A DNA stretch of 31,450 nucleotides from an uncultured Mycoplasmatota bacterium (GTDB lineage Bacteria; Bacillota_I; Bacilli_A; Mycoplasmatales; Mycoplasmoidaceae): assembly GCA_949527715.1 (NCBI GenBank), contig CATEWF010000004.1, positions 1 to 31,450 of the forward strand, read 5' to 3'. Below the pieces are notes generated by a model. The model saw only the letters and a list, made by a program, of their open reading frames with translations. It was not told the DNA's origin and ran no database searches. The position numbers and the translations under genes are program-made. Below, piece by piece: positions 7,452 through 18,800 of the stretch (position 1 is its first letter; every line of letters starts with the position of its first letter).

Positions 7452-8099
7452 TTAACTTGGTTTGTGATATGCATTAAATGACCAATAATCTGCAAATTCA
7501 ATTCAACAACAGCAAGAATCAATAACTAATAACAATAAACAAAATAATAATATTGATCAGAATATGTAATGGAATATTCTTGAATAATATACTCCGTTAA
7601 TTCCAATAAACCAAGAAGTTATTAAAAACAATATAGGTAAAGTAGGGAAAATAATCGAAATGTAAGAAAGTATCATTCCTGCAAATAAAGTATCATGTGC
7701 AGATTTAAATGCTAATGGTCCACCATTAATATTTTTTAATAATTTATTTGCTTCAACAATATAAAAAATTTGAAAAGCATATAAAACCGCAATAACCAAA
7801 AAGATAATAGATCAAATAAAAGCTAATTTTCTACCATTAGATAATCATCCTTCTACTTTTACACCTAAAGATGTAGTTGCAGCTTTAAAACCTCTTTTCT
7901 TTTTTGTCTTAGAAAATTTTTCAAAATTAATTTCGGGAGATTCTTCTGGCTGATCAGCACTAACCTTTTTAGTAGTTGCTGGTGTCTTTTCTGGTTCTGT
8001 AATTGCAGGAACTACAGATTTAGAAAAACTACCAACGTTTTGGTTGATGTCATTAGAATCTGGTTCAATTTTTAATTTTGTTTCTTTATTATCTTCCAT
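7452..8099 (-). CDS. Membrane protein of unknown function with a charged, disordered N-terminus
   Basis: 215 residues, unrecognised. Residues 1-85 are hydrophilic and low in complexity (Lys, Glu, Ser, Thr, Pro), probably unfolded and cytoplasmic. Three or four membrane helices follow: roughly 92-117, 137-170 (probably two) and 180-203, the last with a CCCW cluster. UGA-Trp codons join what would otherwise look like separate fragments. It lies between rbfA and the terminator, where truB would follow in other Firmicutes, and is probably co-transcribed with nusA-infB-rbfA. There is no Shine-Dalgarno, so the start is the most natural ATG but not certain. Confidence 0.65.
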
Positions 8100-8140
8100 A
8101 AAATGTATTATTTATTTTAATCTAAATATATGATAATTTG

Positions 8141-8494
8141 TTATTTTTCTTTTTTATGAATTTCATTTATAAGTTTATCTATCTTTAAAGAATTTTGAAT
8201 TGTCATGTCTTTTTCAAACAAAATATCAGGAATTTTTCTAATATTCATATTATGAGCAAGTTGATCTCTAAACACACCTTTTGCTATGTTTAATTGCTCT
8301 ACAACCTTATCTAGCATTTTCCCATCATAATAATCAACATTAACAATTATTTTTGAATAATCATCAAGTAATTTTACATGAGTAAAACAAGACATTCTTA
8401 ATAACTTGTCATTAATTGAATTCTTTAATGCATGGTTTAAGTTGTTAAGAATTTCTGATTCAATTTTCTCATGCTTGTGATTAGCATATGACAT
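8141..8494 (-). CDS. rbfA: Ribosome-binding factor A
   Basis: Helps mature the 5' end of 16S rRNA in the 30S subunit. 117 residues, the usual size, with a single KH-like fold. The N-terminal HKHEKIESEILNNLNHALKN and the C-terminal stretch AHNMNIRKIPDILFEKD match the family (R..P.L.F..D). The ATG has TTAGGAG about 7 bases upstream, inside the last codons of infB, and only 3 bases separate it from the infB stop, so translation is coupled. Confidence 0.94.
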   Translation of the reverse strand: MSYANHKHEKIESEILNNLNHALKNSINDKLLRMSCFTHVKLLDDYSKIIVNVDYYDGKMLDKVVEQLNIAKGVFRDQLAHNMNIRKIPDILFEKDMTIQNSLKIDKLINEIHKKEK

Positions 8495-8497
8495 ATA

Positions 8498-10327
8498 TTA
8501 TTCTCCTAATATTTTTTGAACAATTTTATATGTTTGGATAATGTCTCCAACTTTAATATCATTGTATTTTTCTAATACAATCCCACCTTCCATACCAGTT
8601 GTAATTTTGTTAACAACTTCTTTAAGGTGTTTCATTGAACTAATACCAGTTTTGCATATAACTGCTCCATCTCTTAAAACACGAGCTTTATCATTTCTAT
8701 TAATTTCACCATTTAATACTTGGCATCCGATAATTGTTCCAACTTGAGAATGGTGTCAAATTTGTTTAACTTCAGCTTCACCAGTCTCTTCTTCAATCAT
8801 TATTGGATCTAATGTACCAGTTAATAATTTCTCAATAGATTCTTTCAATTTATAAATGATATCAAAGAAGTAAATTTTAACTTTTTGTGAATCTGCTATA
8901 TCTTTTATATTTCTAGATGGTTTAATATTAAACCCAATAATAATAGCATTTGATGCTTTACCAAGTTGAACATCAGATTCACTAATTCCACCAACTGCTG
9001 TTCTTACAAGTGTAAGTTTGGTTCCTGGTATATCGATTTTTAATACCATTCCTTTAATTGCTTCAAGAGAACCATGAACATCAGTTTTCAAAATTACATT
9101 TAGTAATTTTTTACCTTCAGAATTTTTGTGCATTTCTTGATCAAATTGAAATTGTTTTAATTTTTCATTTGCTTTTATTTTTGCAGCAATGTCTTTTACA
9201 TCTTTTTCATTTATGCTAACTACAAAGTGATCTCCAGCAGCCGGAACATCATTAATTCCAACAACCTTAACCGGTTGAGATGGCATAGCAACCTTTACCT
9301 CTCTATTGTTTTCATCAAGCATAATTCTTACTCGACCATAAACTCCACCAATGATAATGAAATCTCCTTTTGCCAAAGTACCATTTTGTACTAAAACTGT
9401 AGCAACAGGACCTAACCCTTTATCTAGTTTTGACTCCACAACAACTCCGGTTGCTAAACGATCTGGATTGGCTTTATATTCATTCATTTCAGCGATTAGT
9501 AAAATGTTTTCTAATAAATCTGAAACATTTGTTCCCTTAAGAGCTGAACCTTTGATTGTAATTGTTTCACCGCCCCATTCTTCAGCTGTTAAACCTTTTT
9601 CAGATAATTGTGACATTGCTAAATCAGGATTCGCAGCAGGTTTATCAATTTTATTTATAAACACAACAATAGGAACTCCAGCAGCTTTAGCATGATCAAT
9701 TGCTTCTTCTGTTTGAGGTTTAATTCCATCATCAGCAGCAACAATTAAAATAACTATGTCAGTTACATTTGCCCCACGTGCTCTCATTTCTGTAAAGGCT
9801 TCATGCCCTGGAGTATCAATAAATGTAATTTTTTTATTTTTATACTCAACTTGATAAGCACCAATGTGTTGTGTGATACCTCCCGCTTCACCAGATACAA
9901 TATGAGTTTTTCTGATATAGTCTAATAATGTTGTTTTACCGTGATCAACATGACCCATAATTGTAACCACAGGAGGGCGTGGTTTCAATTTTGAAGGATC
10001 ATCTTTAATATTTAAATTTTCCAAAATATTAGTTTCATCAATTGAAACTTGCTTTTGAAAATCGTAATTAAATTCTAAGCATAATTCACCTATTTGATCT
10101 TCTGATAATAACGTATTTAAATTTAACATTTTTCCTTTAAGGAAAAAATATTTAAGAATATCAGAAACTGGTTTGTTAATTTTCTTAGAAAATTCATCAA
10201 CAGTTAATGGAGAGGAAAAAATGAAAACACCATTTTTTATTCCTGTGTCTACTTTTTTAAATTGAGACTTTAAGTCAATATTTTGTCTTGTATCATTTTT
10301 CTTAAAGTTTTTAAAATTCTTTTTCAT
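8498..10327 (-). CDS. infB: Translation initiation factor IF-2
   Basis: GTPase that brings initiator tRNA to the 30S subunit. 609 residues, the short form common in mycoplasmas. Residues 1-40 are a reduced, basic leader, followed by one IF2-N domain at about 38-90. The G domain has GHVDHGKTT (125-133), DTPGHEAF, NKID and the SAL loop, and later domains continue to the end. One UGA-Trp at 8755 joins the main part to the C-terminal domain, which ends KILGE. An ideal AAGGAGG stands before the ATG. Second gene of nusA-infB-rbfA; ylxR and ylxQ, which often lie between, are missing. Confidence 0.97.
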
Positions 10328-10375
10328 TTTTTACCTCCTTAATATATGAAAAGTTAAAATTAAAAAAGAACAAAA

Positions 10376-11659
10376 CTATGCAATTTTGTCTTCTTCTTGT
10401 TGTTTATCTTCTTTATGAGAAGATTTTGTGTGTTGATTAGGTGTTTTAAAATTATTTAAATCTGACAAGTCGATTTTTCAAGTATCAAATTTATTTAAAA
10501 CATCATTATTTGATTGATATTTATTAAATGTGCTATCAAATGTACGTTGTTTTAAAGATTTCATATCAATTCTTTGATATTCTAATCCTTCTTCATTAGC
10601 ATCTTTAATTGTTTTAACTTCAACATTCGCATTTAACATTTTTGAAACTAATTTAACATTGTTTCCGTGTTTTCCAATTAAAAGCGCAAGTTTTTCTGGT
10701 TTGCATATTAAAATTACATTTCTTTTACTAATAGGTTCTTTTGGTTCTTCTAATTTAACACCAGCAATTTCAGCAGGAGAACAAACATTAACAATGTATT
10801 TTGAGAAATCATCTGTATATTCAATAACTTCAATTTTTTCATTATTAATTTGTTCACTTATAGTTTTAATTCTTGAACCTCTTACACCAATTACAGTCCC
10901 TACCGGTTCAATACCAGGTCTGTGAGAAATTACAGAAACCTTAGTTTTAAAACCAGCAATTCTAGCAATATCTTTTATTTCAATTAATTTTTCTTGAATT
11001 TCAGGAATTTGAAGATTTAAGAAATATTTTACTAATCCTACATCTGCACGAGATAAAATGATTGGTCATCCTTTAGATTGTTCTTTTATGTCTTTAATGT
11101 AAAAACTATATTTTTGACCAGGAATTAATGTTTCTCCTGGAATTTTTTCAGAATTAGACAAAAAACCAAATGTTGTACCTAAATTTACAATGACAAAACC
11201 AGATCTTGAGTCAACTTTTTCAACTTCGGCCTGAATGACTGTTTGAAGTTTTTCTTTTCATTCTTTGAAAACTTGAACATTTGATTGAATAGTAATATTA
11301 CTTTTAAATATTTGCAAAATGTGTGAAACTATAGAACGATCTAATTTAGACAAATCGATTGGTTCTCTAATTTCTTCTCCAACATTTACATTTTCATTAA
11401 TTTTCTTTGCATCTTCTAAAAGAATTTCACAATAATCATTAAAATCATCATATGGTTCAACAACTTTTAAAAGTTTATTAACTTCTAGTCTTTTATTATC
11501 AATATCAACAATTACTTCAACAATTGTTTCTGGATATTCCCTAACATAAGCCTTAGTAATTGCATCTTTTAAAGCATCAGAAACATTGTCACGAGGAATT
11601 CTCTTTTCATCAGCAATTAATTTAATGTGATTGATTAATTCAACATTAGCATTATTCAT
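10376..11659 (-). CDS. nusA: Transcription termination/antitermination factor NusA
   Basis: Binds RNA polymerase and nascent RNA and modulates pausing and termination. 427 residues. The N-terminal polymerase-binding domain covers about 1-130, then an S1 domain starting near VIQAEVEKVDSRSGFVIVNL, then the two KH domains with VGTVIGVRGSRIKTI and LALLIGKHGNNVKLV. The last 80 residues are polar and end in an acidic EDKQQEEDKIA tail. One UGA-Trp follows residue 133 and another lies in SKGWPIILSR. Good AAGGAG before the ATG. Leads the nusA operon and is preceded by a hairpin leader. Confidence 0.96.
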
Positions 11660-11685
11660 TTTTTTCTCCTTATTTATTTAAAAGA

Positions 11686-11708
11686 AGGAAGTTGAAATCC
11701 AACTTCCT
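11686..11708 (-). promoter_or_regulatory. Hairpin in the nusA leader
   Basis: AGGAAGTTG and CAACTTCCT form a perfect 9-bp stem around a 5-base loop, followed on the minus strand by TCTTTT. It lies between the nusA -10 box and the ribosome site. It could be an attenuator (nusA is self-regulated in some bacteria) or a stabilising element. Confidence 0.55.
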
Positions 11709-11724
11709 CCCTAATGTTTGTTAT

Positions 11725-11753
11725 ATTATATACAATATTCTAATGTTTAGTCA
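11725..11753 (-). promoter_or_regulatory. Promoter of nusA
   Basis: On the minus strand TATAAT (11725-11730) lies about 18 bases after ATGACT, a fair -35. Start would be near 11718, giving a leader of about 59 bases that contains the hairpin. The 9-base sequence AAACATTAG (minus strand) occurs twice, at 11711-11719 and 11740-11748, one copy on each side of the -10 box. Confidence 0.55.
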
Positions 11754-11759
11754 TTTTTT

Positions 11760-11857
11760 ATTAGCAAAACACTGACTTAAAATCAATACTTATCTTTTAT
11801 AAAATTAACTAAATTGCACTATAAGTCATTAGTTAAACAATATAGTGTTTTGCTAAT
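11760..11857. repeat. 98-bp element bounded by 14-bp perfect inverted repeats
   Basis: ATTAGCAAAACACT (11760-11773) and its exact reverse complement (11844-11857) bound a non-coding stretch. Inside are more inverted pairs (TTAACTAA/TTAGTTAA and GACTTA/TAAGTC), so the RNA could fold into a branched structure. No target duplication is obvious at the ends. It may be a MITE-like mobile remnant, a structured terminator for the lipoprotein gene (on the minus strand AAAAAATG follows, not a T run), or a small RNA. It sits between the lipoprotein stop and the nusA promoter. Confidence 0.6.
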
Positions 11858-13041
11858 CTAAGTTACTAGAAAATTTGCTTTTTACTTAGTAAAAATAATT
11901 TATTGAGTAAATGTTCAACCTGTTGGGAATCCTTTACTTTCTAATCATGTTTTTAAATTATTTAAATTAATACCTGATGTTGAACATTTAAAAGTTCCAC
12001 CACTTGGCACAGAAGTAAAGGCATCTGAAACAATACTCACCGTTGTTGAGTAATCAGTAGGTAGGTTTCAAAGTATTGTATTTAAAGCTGTACATCCTGA
12101 AAAAGCAATAGTTTGAATAGAAGTTAATCTAGTACATCTCGATAAATCAACAGTTCTTAATGTAGTACAATCTTTAAATGCGTATCGTTCAATAGTAGTT
12201 ATATTATCTGGGAGAGTTATAGAGTTTAATGCTCCTCTATTGCATGCTTGAAAGGCACCGTTTCCAATCGATCTTAATTCTGTACAATTTGTTAGATCAA
12301 ATGATGGAACATATCAACATTGATAAAAACAATAAGTTTTTAATCCTGTTATACTGCTTGGGAGAATTATAGGTGAAGTAATACCTCTACATCTAAAGAA
12401 AGCATAACCATAAATTGTTTCTAAACTATTTGCATTAGAAAAATCAACAGAAGTTAATGCAGAATCCTGAAAAGCACTACCACCAATTGAAGTACAATTA
12501 GAATTATCAGCAAAAGTTAAATTTTTAATAAATGATGGTATTAATGATTTGTCGTCACTATAAAAAGCATTATCACCAATACTTGTTATATTACTCATAA
12601 TTTGCATAGTATTGTATGTACTATATCCAGATGAGTCATTAATAAATTCATCAGTAAATCCTGCTAGTATTGTTTTTTCAGTATCTGCATATTTATAGAC
12701 AGTATCTGGCAAAATAGTATTAGATATAGTGATTGAAAATTCATCTGTTTGGTAAGACAAAGCTACACCATAAACTGTTGCATTTGCTGTAATTTTAAAT
12801 TTGTAAGTACCACTAGTTGTACATTTACCACTAATAACACCTGTATCACTATTAAAACTTAATCCTGATGGTAATGAACCTTGTGATATAGTAAAATTCA
12901 ACCCATGATCATCTTTATTTACTATTACACCAGTATCAGTTTTAATATGTCCATTAAGTTCTTGAGTAAGTACATCTGTAGTAGTAGATCTTATTTCATC
13001 ATAAACACCAACATCTGATATTAATGAAGAAGGAATCTTCG

Positions 13042-13971
13042 GGCCAATAGATGAAGTAAATCCATCTATTTGACTAGTTAATGTTTTACCATCGACTAAT
13101 GCAGTAAAAGTTACTATATATTGTTGAGAATTAGTTTCTTCTGTTGGATTGCCACTAATGACACCTGTTGTTTGGTCAATAATCAATCCATTTGGTAAAC
13201 CAGTACAAGTGAAAGTTACTCCACTCACAGATTCTCCTGTGTCGGTTTTTATGTGTTCTAAAAGAGATGAGGTTGGAGTTATTGAATCATCTACATTTCC
13301 TGTAATGTTACCAGGAATTGTATCACTATCACATTCCAGTTTTGTTGGATTAACAGTAATAGTAAATGTGTTGGTGCAACCTTCTAAAGACTTACCATCA
13401 ACGTTAGCAGTAAATTTTATTTGAAAATTAGCATTAGTAGGTTTCTTAGTTAAAGTACCACTAATAACACCAGTTGTTCGATTAATAGTCAATCCTGTTT
13501 GTTCTGTTAAACTTTCACAAGCGAAAGTAACACCAGTTACAGAATCACCTGTGTCAGTTTTGATGTGTTCTGAAAGAGATCTGTTGGAGAAATTTCACTA
13601 TTTAGATTTCCTGTAATGTTACCAGGAATTGCATCAGTATCGCATTCCAATTTTGTTGGATTAACAGTAACAGTAAAAATGTCAGTATATCCCTCTAAAG
13701 ATATACCACCAATAGTAGCTACAAATTTAATTTTAAATTCTGGGTTAGTAGGTTTTTTAGTTAAAGTACCACTAATAACACCAGTTGTTCGATTAATAGT
13801 CAATCCTGTTTGTTCTGTTAAGTTTTTGCAACTGAATATTACACCACTTACATATTCTCCTTTGTCAGTTTTGATGTGCTCTGAAAGAGATGAGGTCGGA
13901 GAAATTTCACTATTTAGATTTCCTGTTATGTCTACAGGAATAATATCACTATCACATTCCAGTTTTGTCGG
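13042..13971 (-). repeat. Three tandem Ig-like repeat units in the lipoprotein
   Basis: Units begin at 13971, 13659 and 13348 (minus strand), each opening with PTKLECD. The first is 312 bases long, the second 311, showing the missing base, and the third 306. Units one and two share long near-identical DNA, for example the stretch encoding GLTINRTTGVISGTL. A fourth, diverged unit begins near 13042. Such identity allows repeat gain or loss by recombination. Confidence 0.8.
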
Positions 13972-14023
13972 CTTTTTAGAACTACTACAACTTGTAGTTG
14001 TAAATGGAAGAGTTGTTAATAAT

Positions 14024-14033
14024 CCCCCCCCCC
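14024..14033 (-). repeat. G10 homopolymer in the lipoprotein signal peptide
   Basis: Ten consecutive G on the minus strand, a striking run in such AT-rich DNA, after codon 13. With ten G the ATG frame ends at a TAG about 15 codons later; with nine it joins the lipobox frame. It is a typical slipped-strand mispairing switch. Confidence 0.85.
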
Positions 14034-14093
14034 AGAGAAATTGATGCAATTATTTTAATTAATTTAGTGTTCATAATTTTAATAGTCTACATT

Positions 14094-14099
14094 ATTATA
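14094..14099 (-). promoter_or_regulatory. -10 box of the frameshifted lipoprotein gene
   Basis: TATAAT on the minus strand, ending 19 bases before the ATG at 14074. The expected leader is only about 13 bases with no Shine-Dalgarno. The -35 is weak. Confidence 0.45.
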
Positions 14100-14148
14100 A
14101 CTTTTTAACAATGTGTTACCTATACAACATAATATAAATATTATTTTT

Positions 14149-15567
14149 TTAATTAGTAGCTGCTTGTCATTTGTCTGACAATCCACACTTTTCATGCAAG
14201 TAGTTGATAAAGTCTTGGTATCCTTCAGGTTGACCATTCATAAAATGAATGTAGTGAATTTGACCATCATCTACAATATTACCAAATGCTTGTGTAGTTC
14301 ATTCTGTGTACACAGTTGGAATGTCAGTAAATCATATTTCGCTGATTTCTGTTTGAGTAAAAGCATAATCGTCAATGGACTTTATTGATGCAGGAAGATA
14401 AAGTTTAGAAATTACATCATTATTTAAACAATTATCAATAGTTGTTAATTCTGTACAATTTGAAAAATCATATATTTCAAATGGTTGTGGAGTTTCTTCA
14501 CCACTTAAAGTAAATTTATCAATTGAAGTTAATTCAGAGTTTTTTTCAAATGATAATTTTTTAACAAAATTTCATTTCTCAGTTATAAAAGAAGGATTGG
14601 CAGACGAAAAAGCACCATAAGGTAAACTTGTAACAAAATCAGGAATTTCGATTTCATCATATCCATCATTTTTAAGTGAAGTAATTCACTCATCTCTTAG
14701 ATCTTCTCTAACTCCATAGCAACGTGTGTCATTAATGTTCAAATAAATTTCAGGTATTATATTGACACTTTTAATTTTCAAGAAAAAACTAATCTCATTT
14801 GAAGTTACACTACCTGATTTAGCAGTTAGTTTTACATTATGTTCGCCAGAAGTCTTTGCTTCAGTAGTTGCATCTCAACATAGTTCATATGCGTTATTAA
14901 AAGGTTTAATATGTAATCATTTAGGAGCTGTTTGATTGTCAAATTCTAATGTTCAATCGACAGATTGACTTGCTTGCCAAGGTAATACAACTGCTTTAAT
15001 TGATTGTTGTTCGAATTGTCCTTGTGAAAATGGATCAATTTCTATTTGTTTTATATCAGTTGAAACATTAATTGAAGTAATCTCTGGTTGGGTTAATGAA
15101 ATGCTTAAAGGATTATTAAGTCTACCATAAGAAGAAGAATTTTGTGCTTGTATACGTATCGAATGTCTTGTCATTTCACTTGTTGTTGCTGGTAAATTTG
15201 TAGCATCACAAACAAGTATTCCTGAATATTCGTCAGTATAGTCTTTTTTTATTGACAATCAATTAATCTTTTTGCCAGTAGAAGCATCAAAAAAGAGTCA
15301 TGTAAGATCATTAATTTTAATTGGGTTTTTATTGTTGTCAATTACAGAAAATAAATGAGTATATGGGCCTACACCTTGATCCTCAGTTGCACTACCAGCT
15401 ACAAATGACAATTGGTAGGAATTACCAGTCAATGAATTGTTATACATTACTGTAAATTCTTGTTCTTTTGGTTCTTGGGTGTTACAACTAGTTATAAAAG
15501 GAATTGATGCAACAATCCCTAATCCGCAAGTAATACTTGCAATAGTTTTAATTAATTTTTTATTCAT
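14149..15567 (-). CDS. Surface lipoprotein with BspA-type repeats, intact paralogue
   Basis: 472 residues, intact with UGA as Trp. The signal peptide MNKKLIKTIASITCGLGI ends in the lipobox IPFITSC (Cys28) and is clearly related to that of the next gene. The first half is beta-rich, with no repeat I can name. The second half has BspA-like leucine-rich repeats (IEIPDFVTSLPYGAFSSA, LTSIDKFTL, CTELTTIDNCL, ISKLYLPASIKSIDDYAF), a family often used for attachment. It should be anchored outside by lipid. There is no homopolymer tract, so its expression is probably not switched this way. A weak AGGAAG lies 14 bases before the ATG. Ends 75 bases before the paralogue begins. Confidence 0.8.
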
Positions 15568-15597
15568 ATTGTTATATTCTACTTCCTGGTATGAATA

Positions 15598-15626
15598 TTT
15601 ATATTCATTTTCTTTTTTTGCAACAA
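15598..15626 (-). promoter_or_regulatory. Promoter of the intact lipoprotein gene
   Basis: On the minus strand TTGTTG (15621-15626), a 17-base spacer and TATAAA (15598-15603) lie 31 bases before the ATG. The -10 overlaps a perfect palindrome TGAATAT-TT-ATATTCA (15592-15607). The rest of the 268-base gap to polC holds short AT-rich inverted repeats but no gene that I can support. Confidence 0.55.
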
Positions 15627-15835
15627 CAAAAAGTCATTAGTAACTTCTCTAGCATATAAAAAGTCCGATAGCTAGACTCAAAATTGGTTTTAAACAAACA
15701 TTTTTAGGAAATCAACACTATGAACATCAAAAACGTAGCGTATGATAATTTACATATTTGTTAACTTTGTTAAAAAAAATAAATTAGTTTAAAACAAATA
15801 TAGACAAATAATTTAAAAATAATTTGATATTTGTA

Positions 15836-18800
15836 TTAAAACAATGATAATTGGTTATCTTCCTGCAAATCATCAAGTACACCCATTGATTCCAGTGTTT
15901 CTAAAATTGTTTTAGAAATTTTTGTACGAGACATTAGATCTTCTTTTGATGCAAATGGACGTCTAGTTCTTTCATTAACTATTGATTCTGCACCAACATC
16001 ACCTAATTTATCAATCTTATTGAATGGAATAATAATACTGTTACCATCTATTACAAATTGTTTTGCTAATGATTTGTTTAAATCTGGTTTTTTAACCTTA
16101 AATCCTCGTAAATACATTTCAAGAGCAACTTCATATATTGAAACTAAATCTTTTTCTTTATTTGTAACAGTTTTTTTAGTAGATTTGTCATTTAATCTTT
16201 TTTTAATGTCTATGATTTTTTCTTTGATAACTTCGATTCCTGAAGTAATTGTATAAATATCAAAAACTTCACATCTAATACTAAAATATGCAGCATAAAA
16301 AGCTAAAGGATAATGTATTTTAAATCATGCAATTCTTCATGCCATAATAACATACGCTGTTGCATGTGCTTTTGGGAATAAATATTTAATTTTATTACAT
16401 GAATCTAGGTATCATTGAGGTATGTTAGCGTTGCGTAAATCTTCAATATATTTTTCAGGAATTTTTCTTCCTTTTCGAACACTTTCCATTGTTTCAAAAG
16501 CAATTGAAGGATTGACTCCTTTATTAATTAAATAAACCATGATGTCGTCACGACACGCAATCACATCTGACAATGTCATATTCATTTTTGAAATCAAATC
16601 TTCAGCATTTCCTAACCAAACATCAGTTCCATGTGACAATCCAGAAATTCTGATTAAGTCAGCAAAAGTTTTTGGTTTTGTTGCACATAACATTTCTCTA
16701 ACAAAACCAGTGCCAAATTCTGGTAATCCGGTTGAACCAACTTTTTGATTTAAAAAATCCTCTGATTTAATATTCAATGAGTCCAATGAACTAAATAATT
16801 GCATTACTGCTTCGTCATGGAAAGGAATTGTTTTTGGATCAATATTTGTGATATTTTGCAACATTCTTAAAGTTGTTGGATCATCGTGACCAAGAATATC
16901 AAATTTTAATAAATTATCATGAAGACTTTCAAATGCAAAATGTGAAGTAAATCAATTTTGAGATTTGTCATCTGCGGGATAATTGTAAGGAGAAAAATCA
17001 AAAATGTCCATTTCTTTCGGAACAATAATAATTCCTCCTGGATGTTGTCCTGTTGTTCTTTTTACATCAACACATTTGCTAACTATCCAATTAATTTCAG
17101 ATTGTCTTGGAGGGTTGTCTATTTGTGATTCTTCAAAATAATTCATTACATAACCATATGCTGTTTTTGAAGCTACTGTAGCGATTGTTCCAGCTCTAAA
17201 TGCATGCTCTTTACCAAACATTTCTCGAATAAATTCGTGTGCTCTTGGTTGATATTCTCCAGAAAAATTAAGATCAATATCTGGTACTTTTTCTCCATGA
17301 AAACCTAAAAACGTTTCAAACGGAATGTTGTGACCATTGCCTAAAATTGGTTGTCCGCATTTAGGGCAAAGTTTTTGTGGTAAATCATACCCGTCATCAA
17401 CATTATTATTAAATATGCTAGTTTTGCAATGAGGGCATAAATAATGTGGTGGCAATGGGTTAACTTCAGAAATATTCGAAAGATATGCAACTAACGAAGA
17501 ACCAACAGATCCTCTTGAGCCCACTAAATATCCATCATCTAATGATTTTTTAACTAATAAATGTGAAATTCAATAAATAATTCCATAATTGTTGCTCACA
17601 ATTCCATCTAATTCTCTTTTTATTCTCTTATCGATTAATTCTGGTAATTGATCTCCATATAATTTTTTGGCGTTTTCTCAAACAATAGACTGAAGTTTTT
17701 CTGTTGCATCAGCAATTTTTGGAGCAAATAAACCTTTTTTAAGAGGTTTAATATCATTAGAAATCAAATTATTAAACTCAATTGAATTATCAATTACAAT
17801 TTCGTTAATTAATTTCTCATCTTGTAGAAAAGCAAATTCATCCAGCATCTCTTGTGTAGTTCGAAGGTGCAAATCAGGAATAACTTCTGTTGTTGAACTA
17901 CCATATTTATAAAATCTGTGTCTTTTACCACCTAATAATTTGCTATTTACATAAACTTTATATGCTAATTGATCTGTTTTATCTAAATAGTGCGCATCAC
18001 TAACTGCAACTACTTTTTTATTTAATTTTTTTGCTGTTTGAATGATCTTTTTTATTGTTTTTTTGACATTATTAGTTGATATGTTATTACTATCAATTTC
18101 ATTTAAAAGATTTGCAGGTGGAGCTACAAATATATAGTCATAATATGAGATTGCTTTTTCTAATTCACTATCAAGTCCATTTAGAGCGCTATCTCACACT
18201 TCCCCTTCCGTTGGTGAAGAAGCAATTATTAAATTATTTCTAACTTTATCAATTTCATCAACAAAAACTCTTGGTGTACCAAATAAATTTTTTGTAAAAG
18301 AATAAGAAACAATTTTATAAATTTCTCTAATACCAGTTTGGTCTTTAACATACAAGTTCGCATACGTTCTAAATTGTCTTGAATATAATTCTTCTGATTG
18401 CAATGTGTTAATTTGATCCAACGTTAAAATGTTTTGTTCTTTTAAAACGTATTGAAAAATATTTCAGACTTTGTTTAAAACTTCTGCATCAAAATCAGCA
18501 CGGTGAGCAATTTCATCACTATAGTCAATTTTATATTTTCTACAAATTGCACCTAAAGTGTGTTTAAACAAATCTTTATGTATGGTACGAGATACTTGCA
18601 AAGTATCTATTAAAGTGTTTTTAATTGGATCAAACCCGTTTTGAACTAATTTCTTATTCAAAAAACGGTAATCAAAGTTAATACCATTATGCGCTACAAG
18701 AACAGCATCACCTATTCATGTAACAATTTCCTTTAATGCTTGTTTAATGCTTTTAGCATCTTCAAGCATTGCATCAGTAATATGTGTTAATTCAATAATT

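Larger units (their letters stand above)
11900..14074 (-). pseudogene. Surface lipoprotein with Ig-like and BspA-type repeats, frameshifted (possible phase-off state)
   Basis: The intended protein has a lipoprotein signal (MNTKLIKIIASISLGGG, then LPFTTTSC with lipidated Cys29 if the tract were read in frame). Three or four He_PIG/Ig-like repeats of about 102-104 residues follow, with signatures such as TTGVISG. The C-terminal third has BspA-type leucine-rich repeats (IGDNAF, IGGSAFQDSALTSVDFSNA, ITTIERYAFKDCTTLRTVDLS). Two frame breaks are visible. The G10 tract in the signal peptide (14024-14033) puts the ATG at 14074 out of frame with the body, and one base is missing near 13579-13587 compared with the neighbouring repeat. 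As given, no full-length product can be made. The family is used for adhesion or antigenic display; that role is inferred. Confidence 0.8.

Noticed and set aside
13149..13424. Plus-strand open frames across the lipoprotein gene
   Set aside because: They are shadows of the repeat-coding minus strand and show no motif.
15640..15835. Possible gene or RNA between polC and the intact lipoprotein
   Set aside because: Only weak AT-rich inverted repeats; no frame, no tRNA shape and no clear terminator.
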